The position numbers were made by a program, and so were the translations under genes. Positions 29,193 through 39,733 of a DNA stretch of 64,000 nucleotides are shown here, piece by piece. Location: positions 124,001-188,000 of the forward strand of contig JAHLWR010000004.1 in the NCBI GenBank assembly GCA_019057815.1, read 5' to 3'. Below the pieces are notes generated by a model. The model made no database searches. It was not told the origin of the DNA and saw nothing but the letters and a program-made list of their open reading frames with translations. Positions within the stretch are counted from its first letter, which is position 1; each line of letters starts with the position of its first letter. Source of the DNA: Candidatus Heimdallarchaeota archaeon. GTDB taxonomy: Archaea; Asgardarchaeota; Heimdallarchaeia; Heimdallarchaeales; Heimdallarchaeaceae.

Positions 29193-31222
29193 TGGCTCAT
29201 GGTAGTGGTCGTGGTCCAGGACGAGCTTTTGATACGATTAAGTATAAACGAGCTAGATCTACAAAAGTACTAGTTTCTAGCTTATGGAAATACTTGAAAA
29301 GATACATTTGGCCTATAATATTTTCAACAGGATTCATTCTACTCTATTCATTAACCTCACTATTAACTCCATTTATAGCTAAGCTAGGAATTGACAAGGT
29401 TACTGGAACTTCTGAAACGTTCAGTGCTCTGATACCATTAACTATACTATTTCTAGTACTAACAGCTGTAGGTTGGGTTTTTCATTCAATTTCAGTAAGA
29501 ATTATGTCTAAAATGAATTCAAAAATGCTTCATGAAGTTAGGATGGATCTTTACGAAAAATTAAGTTTTTCTGACATGTCTTATCTTAAGAAAGAGCAAT
29601 CAGGAAACATCACAGCTAGAGTCACTGCAGATACTGGAGAATTAGCTACAGGAGTTCAGCTCTCAACATCCATTTTGTCACAAGTGTTGCTGATAATAGG
29701 TTCTTTTATTCTTCTTGTAACAACCAATTGGATTATAGCGTTAATCTCTTTAGCAGCTATACCTGTTGCATTCTTAATTGCTGGAGTTTTAAGCTATTTC
29801 GGAAGGAGAATAATTCTAAGAGTTCGAAGAGCATTTGGTTTTGTTTCTGGAAAGATGGCTGAAGGTTTGAGTGGCATTGCAGTCGCTAAATCATTTAATC
29901 GTGAAGAAGAACTATCAACAGAATTAAGGGAGTTAAACCAAAAACACTACAACTATTCTAAGCAATTTGGTATGTTAATGATGTTTGTAATGCCATCTGT
30001 TAGTGCCTTAAGTTATCTGTTATTTACAATGATTATTTATGTAAGTGGATGGATAAATAAAACAACCACTGTTCTCTCACTAGGTGATATTTACCTTTCA
30101 GTTAACCTATCTCAACAATTCCTATTTCCAATAATTATGTTGGCAATGAGTTTTCCACAACTAGAAGCAGCTTTTGGAGCTATGGACAGGATTATAGATG
30201 TCTTCGAAGCGAAACGAGCTGTAGAAGATGTTCCTGGTGCTGTGAAAATACAAACAACTGATGATAGTGTTCATTTCAAGAACATCAGTTTTGCTTATGA
30301 AGAGGATAACTATGTTTTGAAAAATATTACTTTTTCAGTTAACCCTGGGGAACTTGTGGCAGTTGTTGGTCATACAGGAGCAGGAAAAACAACTCTTTTC
30401 TCTTCTCTCCTAACTAGATTTTACGATATAGAAGAAGGAACGATATCCATAGGTGATCAAGATATCAGTAAGGTTAAACAATCATCTTTACGAAAAACAA
30501 TAGGTTTAGTCACACAAGAACCCTTCCTCTTCACTGGAACTGTGATGGAAAATGTCCTGTACGGTGCTCCAAATGCAACAGAAGAAGATGTAAAAGAAAT
30601 CTGCAAAAAGATCAATGCTGATGAGTTTATCGATGCTCTACCTAATGGGTATGACACTTTAGTAGTTGAAGGCGGTAAAAAACTATCTTCAGGACAACGT
30701 CAAATTATTACAATTGCTAGAACAATGTTAGCTGACCCAAGAATCTTAGTTCTTGATGAAGCTACGAGCAGGTTAGATGCTTACACAGAGTCTTTAGTAC
30801 AAGCTGCTCAAAGAGAACTTTTCAAAGAGCGCACAACTTTTGTAATAGCACACAGATTATCAACAATAAGTGATGCGGAGAAAATAGTTGTTCTTGACCA
30901 TGGAGAATTAGTTGAAATAGGTTCTCATAGAGAGTTAATGGACTTAAATGGTATCTATGCTGATCTTTACAAAACTTACTATGTGCATCAAGGGTTAGCT
31001 GAAATAGATGTAGATATAGCAGATTTAGAACCGGAAGAACTAGAAGAACCGGCTAAAGCTGTTTCACCTCAAATGATGGGTATGACAAAGGGAGACCATA
31101 TGGGAAGTAAAAATGAATCTACTCTAAATAAAAAAGAGATGAGGAAACAACTAGAAAAAATGTCTCCTGAAGACAAACAGAAATTTATGCAAAGAATGAA
31201 AGAGCAGAAGAAGTTCAAGTAA
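29192..31222 (+). CDS. ABC exporter half-transporter with consensus catalytic site
   Basis: TM domain plus NBD: 'GHTGAGKTT', 'LSSGQRQ', 'ILVLDEATSRLD', 'IAHRLST'; stop/start overlap with the preceding gene. Confidence 0.95.
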   Translation: MAHGSGRGPGRAFDTIKYKRARSTKVLVSSLWKYLKRYIWPIIFSTGFILLYSLTSLLTPFIAKLGIDKVTGTSETFSALIPLTILFLVLTAVGWVFHSISVRIMSKMNSKMLHEVRMDLYEKLSFSDMSYLKKEQSGNITARVTADTGELATGVQLSTSILSQVLLIIGSFILLVTTNWIIALISLAAIPVAFLIAGVLSYFGRRIILRVRRAFGFVSGKMAEGLSGIAVAKSFNREEELSTELRELNQKHYNYSKQFGMLMMFVMPSVSALSYLLFTMIIYVSGWINKTTTVLSLGDIYLSVNLSQQFLFPIIMLAMSFPQLEAAFGAMDRIIDVFEAKRAVEDVPGAVKIQTTDDSVHFKNISFAYEEDNYVLKNITFSVNPGELVAVVGHTGAGKTTLFSSLLTRFYDIEEGTISIGDQDISKVKQSSLRKTIGLVTQEPFLFTGTVMENVLYGAPNATEEDVKEICKKINADEFIDALPNGYDTLVVEGGKKLSSGQRQIITIARTMLADPRILVLDEATSRLDAYTESLVQAAQRELFKERTTFVIAHRLSTISDAEKIVVLDHGELVEIGSHRELMDLNGIYADLYKTYYVHQGLAEIDVDIADLEPEELEEPAKAVSPQMMGMTKGDHMGSKNESTLNKKEMRKQLEKMSPEDKQKFMQRMKEQKKFK

Positions 31223-31328
31223 TTCTTATATATTTTTTATTTAGCTAATTTAAAATACTCAAAGAGTCTATGTATTTCTGTAAAGATAATATTTAGGATT
31301 ATCAATAGAATGAGATGAGGATACAGTA

Positions 31329-32060
31329 ATGAGGAAAAAAAATAGTTTATTATTTTTATTAATTTTCATTGTACAATTATGCGTTCTAGGAGTAAATGCA
31401 GATCCAACAACAACAATTTCTGAAAATGAAACTTTAACAACAACAATAGTTGAAAGTGAAACTATTGATCTAGATTGGTATTATTTATATCAAGTAAATG
31501 AAGAAACACCAGTAAAAGATACTCAAGTAGTAGTCAATATCCTTTCTTCTGCTTCTATCGATTTCTTTGTAGCGGATGAGGGAGACACGGATGATTATTT
31601 AGACGGTGAATCAATTTACGTTTATATTGATGTGAGGAATATAACAGACGATACTCTTTCTTTTACTCTGGAAAGTAAACAGATGTACGAATTCGTTTTT
31701 GAGAACTCTGGAGATCATGGATTAGATGCTACTGTAACATTTTCTATAACCTTCATTTATGAATCAAGTTCTCTAGGGGATAAATATACCTGGATTATAT
31801 GGGTGATTATCGGTATTGCTGTAATAGGAATGATAGTCTTTTTCTCTAATAGAAGAAAAAGACAACAAATTTACAAACCTGCTTATCAACCCTATCAACC
31901 ATATGCTCCAACTCAACAAACTGTGGAGAGTAGTGGTTACAAACCAGCGCAAACACAAATTACCCAAGACACTCTGATGGCTAAATATTGCACGAATTGT
32001 GGAGCACAAAACGACGATAATGCAAGCTATTGCACGAGTTGTGGGTCAAGTATAAATTAA
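31329..32060 (+). CDS. Secreted/membrane protein with cytoplasmic C-terminal zinc ribbon
   Basis: Signal-like N-terminus, one central TM, 'YCTNCGAQNDDNASYCTSCGSSIN'. Confidence 0.75.
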   Translation: MRKKNSLLFLLIFIVQLCVLGVNADPTTTISENETLTTTIVESETIDLDWYYLYQVNEETPVKDTQVVVNILSSASIDFFVADEGDTDDYLDGESIYVYIDVRNITDDTLSFTLESKQMYEFVFENSGDHGLDATVTFSITFIYESSSLGDKYTWIIWVIIGIAVIGMIVFFSNRRKRQQIYKPAYQPYQPYAPTQQTVESSGYKPAQTQITQDTLMAKYCTNCGAQNDDNASYCTSCGSSIN

Positions 32061-32190
32061 AGCTAGGAAGCATTCAACAAATAATACTATTTTCTTGTTT
32101 TCTTTTTCTTATTAGCTTCCAGAGCTCTTTTTTTTGAAATAATAATTGTTATATAAAAAAATTTAATATCATAATTTTCTTTCCTAAAAC

Positions 32191-32409
32191 ATGGATATTG
32201 TTTTAGAAAGTACTATTAAGTGCCCTTTTTGCGGATTTGAGGAAAAAATAAAAATGCCTGAAGATAAATGTATGAGAACAATCATTTGTAACAATTGTAA
32301 GAGAGCAATTACTCCAAAAGAAGGAGATTGTTGCGTTTTTTGTAGTTATGCAGATGTTCCATGCCCTGCAATTCAACAAGAAAAAGATGATAGTAAGTTG
32401 TTTGTTTAA
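32191..32409 (+). CDS. GDCCVxC-type small zinc-binding protein
   Basis: 'CPFCGFEEKIKMPEDKCMRTIICNNCKRAITPKEGDCCVFCSYADVPCPAIQ' matches the GDCCVFCSYxxVPCP signature. Confidence 0.85.
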   Translation: MDIVLESTIKCPFCGFEEKIKMPEDKCMRTIICNNCKRAITPKEGDCCVFCSYADVPCPAIQQEKDDSKLFV

Positions 32410-32443
32410 ATCGGAGTACTTAAGGTTTCATTTTATATTAAAT

Positions 32444-32938
32444 TCAAGAAAACTCTTTCTTTTTTTTCACGATTTTCTTCCACCACGATTTATATCGTGT
32501 CTTCAGTGGAATATCTTTCATTGCGCGTTTAGGAACCACACCTAACTCTAAGAGTGTATCTTCGAAGTTGTCAAAATCACTAACATTGATGTATCCTCTA
32601 CCAATTTTATCTCCATATAAATCAATAAACTTCTCAAGTGTCATATCTAATTGCTTTTCAACTTTTTCACTATCTTCAGATAATGGCGAAGTGAATACAA
32701 TAATCAATTCTTTCTCTTTGTCAATTCTAAAATGAAGCCTTAAATTACTAAAAACCACTGTTTGGATATCTTGTTGCCCAAAAGATTCTTTCGAAAAAGC
32801 GTACATCGCTGCAAAGAAACCTGTTTGGAGTGTATGATCAGGTTGCATTTTGCATGTTTCTCCTCCAAAGCATTTGCTATAATAAGGTAAACCAGAAGTA
32901 TCCATAACAAAAACATCATCAGCCACTGAAATCACCAA
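32444..32938 (-). CDS. Longin/roadblock-like small protein
   Basis: 'VADDVFVMDTSGLPYYSKCFGGE...LQTGFFAAMYAFSKESFG...LRLHFRIDKEKELIIVF' pattern. Confidence 0.5.
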   Translation of the reverse strand: MVISVADDVFVMDTSGLPYYSKCFGGETCKMQPDHTLQTGFFAAMYAFSKESFGQQDIQTVVFSNLRLHFRIDKEKELIIVFTSPLSEDSEKVEKQLDMTLEKFIDLYGDKIGRGYINVSDFDNFEDTLLELGVVPKRAMKDIPLKTRYKSWWKKIVKKKKEFS

Positions 32939-33060
32939 GATAATGTAATCGACTACTTGTTCTAAAACTTTTGGAAATTTAAAAAATAAATAAGTGATTT
33001 TTTGAAACTCTATGTTGTTTTTTCGATAAGTTTATTACAATCTCGCATAAAGCATGAGTA

Positions 33061-33372
33061 ATGACAGATAAACTCGAAAATGATGATACTGAACAGATAA
33101 GAAAAGCTCTTAAAACTCAAAATAGCCTATGGATAAAAAACAAATGGCTTTTTTGGACATGTATCATACTTTCTCCAGCAGCTTTTGTTTGGGGTTTCTT
33201 CATCCCTTTAGATAGTACATGGCAGCATTGGGTTCAGTCAATGATTTTCATAGTATCTGTTGGTTTCTTCATTGTTCCAATGTCATATCTGTTTAATCTC
33301 TTGTGGATGGCGTTTTTAGGGAAAAAATCTGCTGATATCGATGTCGATGAATCATCTGTTGATAGTAATTGA
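33061..33372 (+). CDS. Small two-TM membrane protein
   Basis: 103-aa ORF with two hydrophobic helices. Confidence 0.55.
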   Translation: MTDKLENDDTEQIRKALKTQNSLWIKNKWLFWTCIILSPAAFVWGFFIPLDSTWQHWVQSMIFIVSVGFFIVPMSYLFNLLWMAFLGKKSADIDVDESSVDSN

Positions 33373-33530
33373 TTACTCCTTTAACAACTCAAAAAATGTG
33401 AAGATTAAGAAGTAGGGTAAAAAGCAATAAATTATGTTTATCTAATTTTTCCATCAGTTTTTCTTTGAACATTCATGAGTGTGGACATTTAAACAAAATA
33501 GCTTATAAATAACTTAATCTATCCCTTCGT

Positions 33531-36500
33531 ATGCGTAATGGAATGAAGAAACAGATAGTATTATTTTCTTTTCTCTTAATATTCATGTTCTCAAGCCTTA
33601 CAACAGCTACAAATAAAGCTCTGATAACAGAAAATGATGATATCCCACTATTGCTTACCCCACAAAAAGATATCAATTATGTGAGAAGTAACATCCAAAT
33701 AGATGATCATAATAGGATTCATACAATTTATTATATTAGTTATGAGAATGGTACAAGTGTTATTCTGCATCAAGTAGGTAGCAATCTTACTGAAATATAT
33801 GTTTTGTTTTATGAGTATCTCACAATTGATGAATTAATAGCCATACCTGATGGTATTGCATTAGCTTTTACTTCTCAAGAAGGTTTTAAGAATCAAAATA
33901 TATTCCTTTACACATGGCAAGGAGGTCTGTTTAACACTGAATTAGTTGAAACAGTTTCAATGTATTACGTTGATATTCGCGTGTTTTCAGATGAAGAAGC
34001 GATTCATATCTTACACTCAAATAGAGCAAGATACGGGGAAGATCTCTACATAAACCATTTTCAATATTTTTATGTGAATGGATCCTCAAGTTCAGAGATT
34101 TATGATACTTCTTTCCAAACGTCTTATCTGCGAGATTTCTATTGGAACAATAGCAGTTTATATCTCTTTTTTCAATATTGGCAGTGGTTTGATAACGGGA
34201 CAGATAAAAGTTACTTAATTTTAAATAGAGTAAGTAAAAATAGTTATGAAAATATCACAAATATTGTTTCTAGCAACTATTGGTATCAGGATTGGTTAAC
34301 CTTCTCTGGAGATGGAATGTTTGAACTTGTTATATTCTACGATGGAGATCTCTATAGCAAGAGATATACTACAGATGGAGAAACTACTGAAACACTTGAT
34401 TTAGGAACCTTTACACTTATACCTCTTGACATATATTATTTAGATTATCTTTATGTTATTAGTTACGAGAGTGTTTCATATTATGTTTACAAACAAAGTT
34501 ATTATTATTTTGAAGAATTGACATCTATAGATTCAGAGTATAGTCAGAAAGCTGTTGTAACAGCTATAACACTGGAAAATGGTACAGTCATAAAAGAATC
34601 AATTGAAATAGGCAGTTCAACGGATGATTATAGATACTTTTCATATTATCCTTACTATTTTGAAAATGGTTCGTATATACTTTCTTATACTACAAGAGCT
34701 GATTCTAATAATCTTGAAAATTTGATATTAAACGAAGATGAGATTATCTCATTCAGTCTCTATTCAAATTGTGTTATTAGTCCATTAGAAACACCTATTC
34801 TCTACGGTCTAAAAAGTTTAACACCTTTCCAATATTTCATTAAAAAGTACTGGGCTGCATTTGTTGTCCCCCTAGCTGTTTTAGCTATATTGTATGGAAT
34901 ATTCTACAAGAAGGTTAACAAATCATTAAGAAAATTAAAGAATTATCTGATTCGCCCTATTAAAGCTGACAAAAACAAAATACAACTGATTTTAATAAAT
35001 CTCAGTTTGTTCTTTATAAACTCATCTCAGATTATCTTTATATTGTGGAAAGCAAATAAAAAGAGATTAATAATTAGTATATTAGGATTAACAATTTTAG
35101 CAACAATAATCATTTCGAGTACAACACTTTACGATTCTAAACGCTCTGGCATGATTCTACAATTCGTCGATGGTTTGGATTTACAAAACAATGGTGACCC
35201 ATCTATAGAATACAACATCTTTTTTGATTCTTCAGGAGTTGAAGGTCCAGTATTAAATGAAAACTTGAGTAGATATGCAGTTAACGAAATCATGTATAGA
35301 ATTAACTCTAACACAACATACTTATCAAAAATAATCTCCAGCTATTTTCATTCACTATCAGCAGATGTTGTACTCTCAAACATTATAGAAGATGGTATTG
35401 CTTACTATAGCACATACATGGGTTTACAATCAAATTATAGTTACTTAATGTCTTCTCTACTTGATGAAGGTAGGCTTCCAAACAGAAAAAATGAAATCAT
35501 TGCAACTCAATACACTCTAGATATTTTCAACATTGGAATTGATGATTATGTGAAAATCAATGGTTCAATAGATTCATCTCTCAATACATCTGAGCATGTT
35601 GTACTCAAAGTAGTTGGAGTTTATACAACTCCAAGCTATACAAAATTAATGACTTTGTGTCAAGAATTGAATGTTTCATATGATATTATAAACAATCTTA
35701 TCTGGAAATTGAATTCACCAATTATCACTTTCGATGATTATTTTTATGATAACTTAGAGAATTTAACCAATTATAGATTTTATCTCAATGGGTTTATGCA
35801 ATTTGTTTATGATTTTTCGGATCAAACAGGCGATTTTATAGAAAATGTTGTTGACGAATGCAAGCAGCTTTCAAAGAGTAGTCCATACCACTTAACATTT
35901 GCTTCTAATTCGCAATGGTCTTTTGGTACAGAGTTGAATTATGTGTTTAACTATCTTGATGATATTATGATGCAGACGCAGTTTATGATGGTACTTATAG
36001 CTATACCTATTATCTATCTTGCTTGGTTTTTGCTTTTTGAAGTAAATGAGCTTTTTGGATCTAGTTTTAAGCAAGAAATACGAATTCTTCGTTCAAAAGG
36101 ATCTTCAACAGGGAATATAGCTTTTATTTACACAACTATGAAAATTGTCGAATCCATCATAGCCATCTTTGCAAGCTTCGGAATTATGGTTTTGATATTA
36201 CCTGTAATTCTTAAAATAGACAAGGTTCTAAGTTTTAATGCTAAATTTTCTAGTATGAATTTTCAAACATTACCAGCTTCTATGGGAATTTCTTTCACAT
36301 TCTTAATTTTGTTATCAATACCAAAAGTAATACAACTCTCAAAACAGAAGAAAACAATAGTCAAACCACCTAGAAAGTTTATACAAGTTGCTAAAAACTT
36401 CAAGTTACACCATCTATTCTTAATTATCATTGGAGCAGGATTATTCTTTGGGTCCTTTTATCTAATCCAATATCTTGTCTTCATGATACCTGATCAAGAA

Positions 36501-37859
36501 CAAGCTATGGCAACATTTATGATTTTTGTCTACTTGATGGGAATAGGTGTGATGATAGCTTTACTTGGCTTAGGTTTAATTCTAAAGGAGATTCATAAAG
36601 TTATTGTGTTATATTCTAGCAAGATAGCTTGGAAAACTAAAAAATCAGTCTTCTCTTTCTCATTAGTTGATGTAAGATCTGATATTAATCTCTTCAATAA
36701 TACATTCTTAACTTATATAATACTCATCTGGATTTTGGTTCCTTCAATCGTTATACCTCTAACTATCCAAAACAGAGTCTTAACTGATGCACGTTTTTAC
36801 AGCGGGAGTGACATTCATATAAGAGGTTGGGAAAACATTAATTCATCAATAATTAACAATATTACATCATATTCTGAGGTAGAGAGTGTAACAAATATAT
36901 CGGTATACAACTGTTTATATGGCAATCGAGAACTAAATATTTTAGTAATTAATGACACAAGTGATTTTCTTGAAACTGTGTTTAAACCGTCAAAAGAACA
37001 TTTCACGGAGTGGGAAGAAAGTGTCCAACAAATAGAACAAAATAAAACAATGATGGTCTCTGATGCATTCAGCGAGGTTATAGCTCGTGGAAGTCAAGAA
37101 TACACTTTTGTTTACACTGTAAATTATACACTAATCAGTTTAAAATACAATATATCAAAAATCTTTGATTATTTCCCTATCTTCTACGATTTAGGTGAAT
37201 ATAGCAGAGAAATAAGTTATAGGGGTGGAATATACGCTCTTGTTATGACACAAGATAACTTTATTCAAATATATGATTCGCTTACTTCACCATCTAAATA
37301 TATTGATAGATTGTTAATAAACATTGGACAAAATGTTGATCAAACAGAATTCGCGAACACAATTCAAAAAGAATTAGGAATAGGCGTTATAACTGTAGAT
37401 GAAATGGAAGAAACGCTACTTGAATATCAGTTTCCATTTTATACAGTTCTTGTAGCTGAATTTATTTTTGCTATTATAGTTTGCATAGCAGCAATTGCTT
37501 TCACGAGTTTTAGCAATCCTCTAAAAATTCTACAAAATCGAATCACTAAACATGATGTACTAAAAAAGATAGGTGTACCAACACTATATATCATAGGCGT
37601 CGCTGCTTTAGAAATACTCTTAGCTTGTATAATTCCGGGATTGGTTTTAGGAGGAGCTGCGGGTTATGGATTTGTCAAGTTATTAGATTTATTGCTTATT
37701 AGAGCTTTTACCCCTCGAGTTGGACTTTCATACATTATGCAATATCCGCCTATAGCCATGATTTTGATATTTGTAGGAATACCTCTACTATTCTACATAT
37801 TATTTTACATATCAATGAAAGTGAACTTCATCAAGTATAGACCTAGAAATCTGGAGTGA
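33531..37859 (+). CDS. Giant FtsX/MacB-like ABC permease with large N-terminal extracytoplasmic domain (copy 1)
   Basis: Signal-like start, ~400-aa soluble domain, then TM and FtsX-like blocks ('EIRILRSKGSSTGNIAFIYTTMKIVESI'); followed by its ATPase. Confidence 0.85.
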   Translation: MRNGMKKQIVLFSFLLIFMFSSLTTATNKALITENDDIPLLLTPQKDINYVRSNIQIDDHNRIHTIYYISYENGTSVILHQVGSNLTEIYVLFYEYLTIDELIAIPDGIALAFTSQEGFKNQNIFLYTWQGGLFNTELVETVSMYYVDIRVFSDEEAIHILHSNRARYGEDLYINHFQYFYVNGSSSSEIYDTSFQTSYLRDFYWNNSSLYLFFQYWQWFDNGTDKSYLILNRVSKNSYENITNIVSSNYWYQDWLTFSGDGMFELVIFYDGDLYSKRYTTDGETTETLDLGTFTLIPLDIYYLDYLYVISYESVSYYVYKQSYYYFEELTSIDSEYSQKAVVTAITLENGTVIKESIEIGSSTDDYRYFSYYPYYFENGSYILSYTTRADSNNLENLILNEDEIISFSLYSNCVISPLETPILYGLKSLTPFQYFIKKYWAAFVVPLAVLAILYGIFYKKVNKSLRKLKNYLIRPIKADKNKIQLILINLSLFFINSSQIIFILWKANKKRLIISILGLTILATIIISSTTLYDSKRSGMILQFVDGLDLQNNGDPSIEYNIFFDSSGVEGPVLNENLSRYAVNEIMYRINSNTTYLSKIISSYFHSLSADVVLSNIIEDGIAYYSTYMGLQSNYSYLMSSLLDEGRLPNRKNEIIATQYTLDIFNIGIDDYVKINGSIDSSLNTSEHVVLKVVGVYTTPSYTKLMTLCQELNVSYDIINNLIWKLNSPIITFDDYFYDNLENLTNYRFYLNGFMQFVYDFSDQTGDFIENVVDECKQLSKSSPYHLTFASNSQWSFGTELNYVFNYLDDIMMQTQFMMVLIAIPIIYLAWFLLFEVNELFGSSFKQEIRILRSKGSSTGNIAFIYTTMKIVESIIAIFASFGIMVLILPVILKIDKVLSFNAKFSSMNFQTLPASMGISFTFLILLSIPKVIQLSKQKKTIVKPPRKFIQVAKNFKLHHLFLIIIGAGLFFGSFYLIQYLVFMIPDQEQAMATFMIFVYLMGIGVMIALLGLGLILKEIHKVIVLYSSKIAWKTKKSVFSFSLVDVRSDINLFNNTFLTYIILIWILVPSIVIPLTIQNRVLTDARFYSGSDIHIRGWENINSSIINNITSYSEVESVTNISVYNCLYGNRELNILVINDTSDFLETVFKPSKEHFTEWEESVQQIEQNKTMMVSDAFSEVIARGSQEYTFVYTVNYTLISLKYNISKIFDYFPIFYDLGEYSREISYRGGIYALVMTQDNFIQIYDSLTSPSKYIDRLLINIGQNVDQTEFANTIQKELGIGVITVDEMEETLLEYQFPFYTVLVAEFIFAIIVCIAAIAFTSFSNPLKILQNRITKHDVLKKIGVPTLYIIGVAALEILLACIIPGLVLGGAAGYGFVKLLDLLLIRAFTPRVGLSYIMQYPPIAMILIFVGIPLLFYILFYISMKVNFIKYRPRNLE

Positions 37860-37864
37860 TAAAA

Positions 37865-39598
37865 ATGATTACATGTAAAGATCTAATAAAAATTTTTCAT
37901 GATCCTGTTACTGACTATAAAGTTCCAGCCTTAAGAGGGCTGGATTTACATATCAAAGAAGGAGAACTAGTCTCTATCATTGGTCCTTCAGGTGCTGGAA
38001 AAACAACATTAGTCAACATCCTATCTGGGTTAGACTTACCCACAAGTGGGTCAATTGAAGTAATGGGTAGCAGAATAGACCATCTAACAGAAGCTGAAAG
38101 AAGAGAATTCAGATTATATAATTTAGGGATGATAAACCAATTCATCAGCGAGAATCTGTTTTCTAATTTAACTGTTAAACAAAATTTAGCTATTCCGAAA
38201 AAAATGCAATATCTTCCAACAGAGCATACAAAGAAGGAAGTTAGTGAGCTTTTAGAGATGCTAAATCTTAATCATGTGAAAGATAATATCGTAGCTAAAT
38301 TGTCAGGTGGTGAAGCAATGAGATTAAGTCTGGGAACAGCTTTATCAAAAAACCCCAAGATTCTATTATTAGACGAACCTACGGGTCAGTTAGACACAAA
38401 ACACACCCAAGAAATGATTGAAACAATCAAACAAGTAAATATTGCTATGGGAAAAACTGTAATTGTAGTCACCCATGATATTAGGTTCAGAAATGTCTTC
38501 GAGAAAAGTTTCATTATAAGAGATGGCAGATTAGTAGGTATTAGTCGCGATACTGATCGAAGTGAGTTAGATTTTCTTATGCATTCATCAGCAATAAACA
38601 GAGCTTACATTGATGCATCTAATTTTGTCAGAATCCCTGATTCTGTAAAAACTTCTACTGCTTTGAGTGATACTGTAGAATTTGACACTCATCCTAGTAA
38701 GAAACTAGGTATTTTCTGGAATCCCGACATTCTAGCTAGAGACCAAGTTTTCGAATTAATAAATAATCCAATAAAAGGTAAAGAAGAAGATATTGATGCA
38801 ATTAGCTATGAAGATGTAGAACCATTGTTGAGTAGATCATTTATTGCACCTGAAAAACAGCATCCAATTGTAGAGATAAGTAATTTGATGAAAGGATATG
38901 ATTCCCCATCAGGTTTCAATGAGATACTTTCAGATTTGTCTCTTAGTATAAATCAAGGAGATTTCGTCTTTATTTCTGGACCTTCTGGAGTAGGAAAAAC
39001 AACTCTTCTTAACCTAATTTCTGGTCTAGATAAACCAAATGAAGGTGAAGTCAAAGTAATGGATTTCAATATTGTTGCTGAAAAAGAGAGAGATGTTTCC
39101 CTCTTTAGGTTACAAAACATTGCTTTCATCACTCAACATAATAATCTTTTCGAACCCTTGCAAGTAAAAGATAATTTGGATATTCCCTATTTATTCCATA
39201 GAGGAAAGATTGACCAAGAATACTGTAAATCGATACTAAAAGAATGTCATATAGAACACAAATTAGAGTCTTACCCATTAGAATTGTCAGCAGGAGAAAA
39301 GCAAAGAGCAGCGTTAGCAACAGCTTTAACTCGCAAAACTAACATAATCCTAGCAGATGAACCCAGTGCAAATTTAGACAGCGAATTAGCAAGAACTATC
39401 ATGGATTTGTTAATGGACATAGCTAGAATAAATAACGTAACTATCATAATGTGTTCACATGATTTGACTTTGCTTCGTCCTGGTTTTCGACATATACAGT
39501 TGGATAATAGAGAAATAGCTAGTGATGAGCGAGTAACAAAAGATATGCTAAGAAAAATTGTAACGGATTATCTTCAAATTAAGAATAAGACTAAGTAA
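37865..39598 (+). CDS. Double-NBD LolD/MacB-like ABC ATPase (copy 1)
   Basis: NBD1 'GPSGAGKTT', 'LSGGEAMRLS', 'LLLDEPTGQLD'; NBD2 'GPSGVGKTT', 'LSAGEKQR', 'ILADEPSANLD'. The track start 37856 is GTG; ATG at 37865 gives MITCKDLIKIF. Confidence 0.93.
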   Translation: MITCKDLIKIFHDPVTDYKVPALRGLDLHIKEGELVSIIGPSGAGKTTLVNILSGLDLPTSGSIEVMGSRIDHLTEAERREFRLYNLGMINQFISENLFSNLTVKQNLAIPKKMQYLPTEHTKKEVSELLEMLNLNHVKDNIVAKLSGGEAMRLSLGTALSKNPKILLLDEPTGQLDTKHTQEMIETIKQVNIAMGKTVIVVTHDIRFRNVFEKSFIIRDGRLVGISRDTDRSELDFLMHSSAINRAYIDASNFVRIPDSVKTSTALSDTVEFDTHPSKKLGIFWNPDILARDQVFELINNPIKGKEEDIDAISYEDVEPLLSRSFIAPEKQHPIVEISNLMKGYDSPSGFNEILSDLSLSINQGDFVFISGPSGVGKTTLLNLISGLDKPNEGEVKVMDFNIVAEKERDVSLFRLQNIAFITQHNNLFEPLQVKDNLDIPYLFHRGKIDQEYCKSILKECHIEHKLESYPLELSAGEKQRAALATALTRKTNIILADEPSANLDSELARTIMDLLMDIARINNVTIIMCSHDLTLLRPGFRHIQLDNREIASDERVTKDMLRKIVTDYLQIKNKTK

Positions 39599-39733
39599 GA
39601 AAATACAAACTAGAAAAAGAAAATAAAAACCTTTTCTATTTATTAATAACTGCATAATTTTTATATATCTGGCTGAACATCTATAGAATTAGTTGTTATC
39701 ATAATAAAAATGTGATACAGCGAGGTAATTAAT

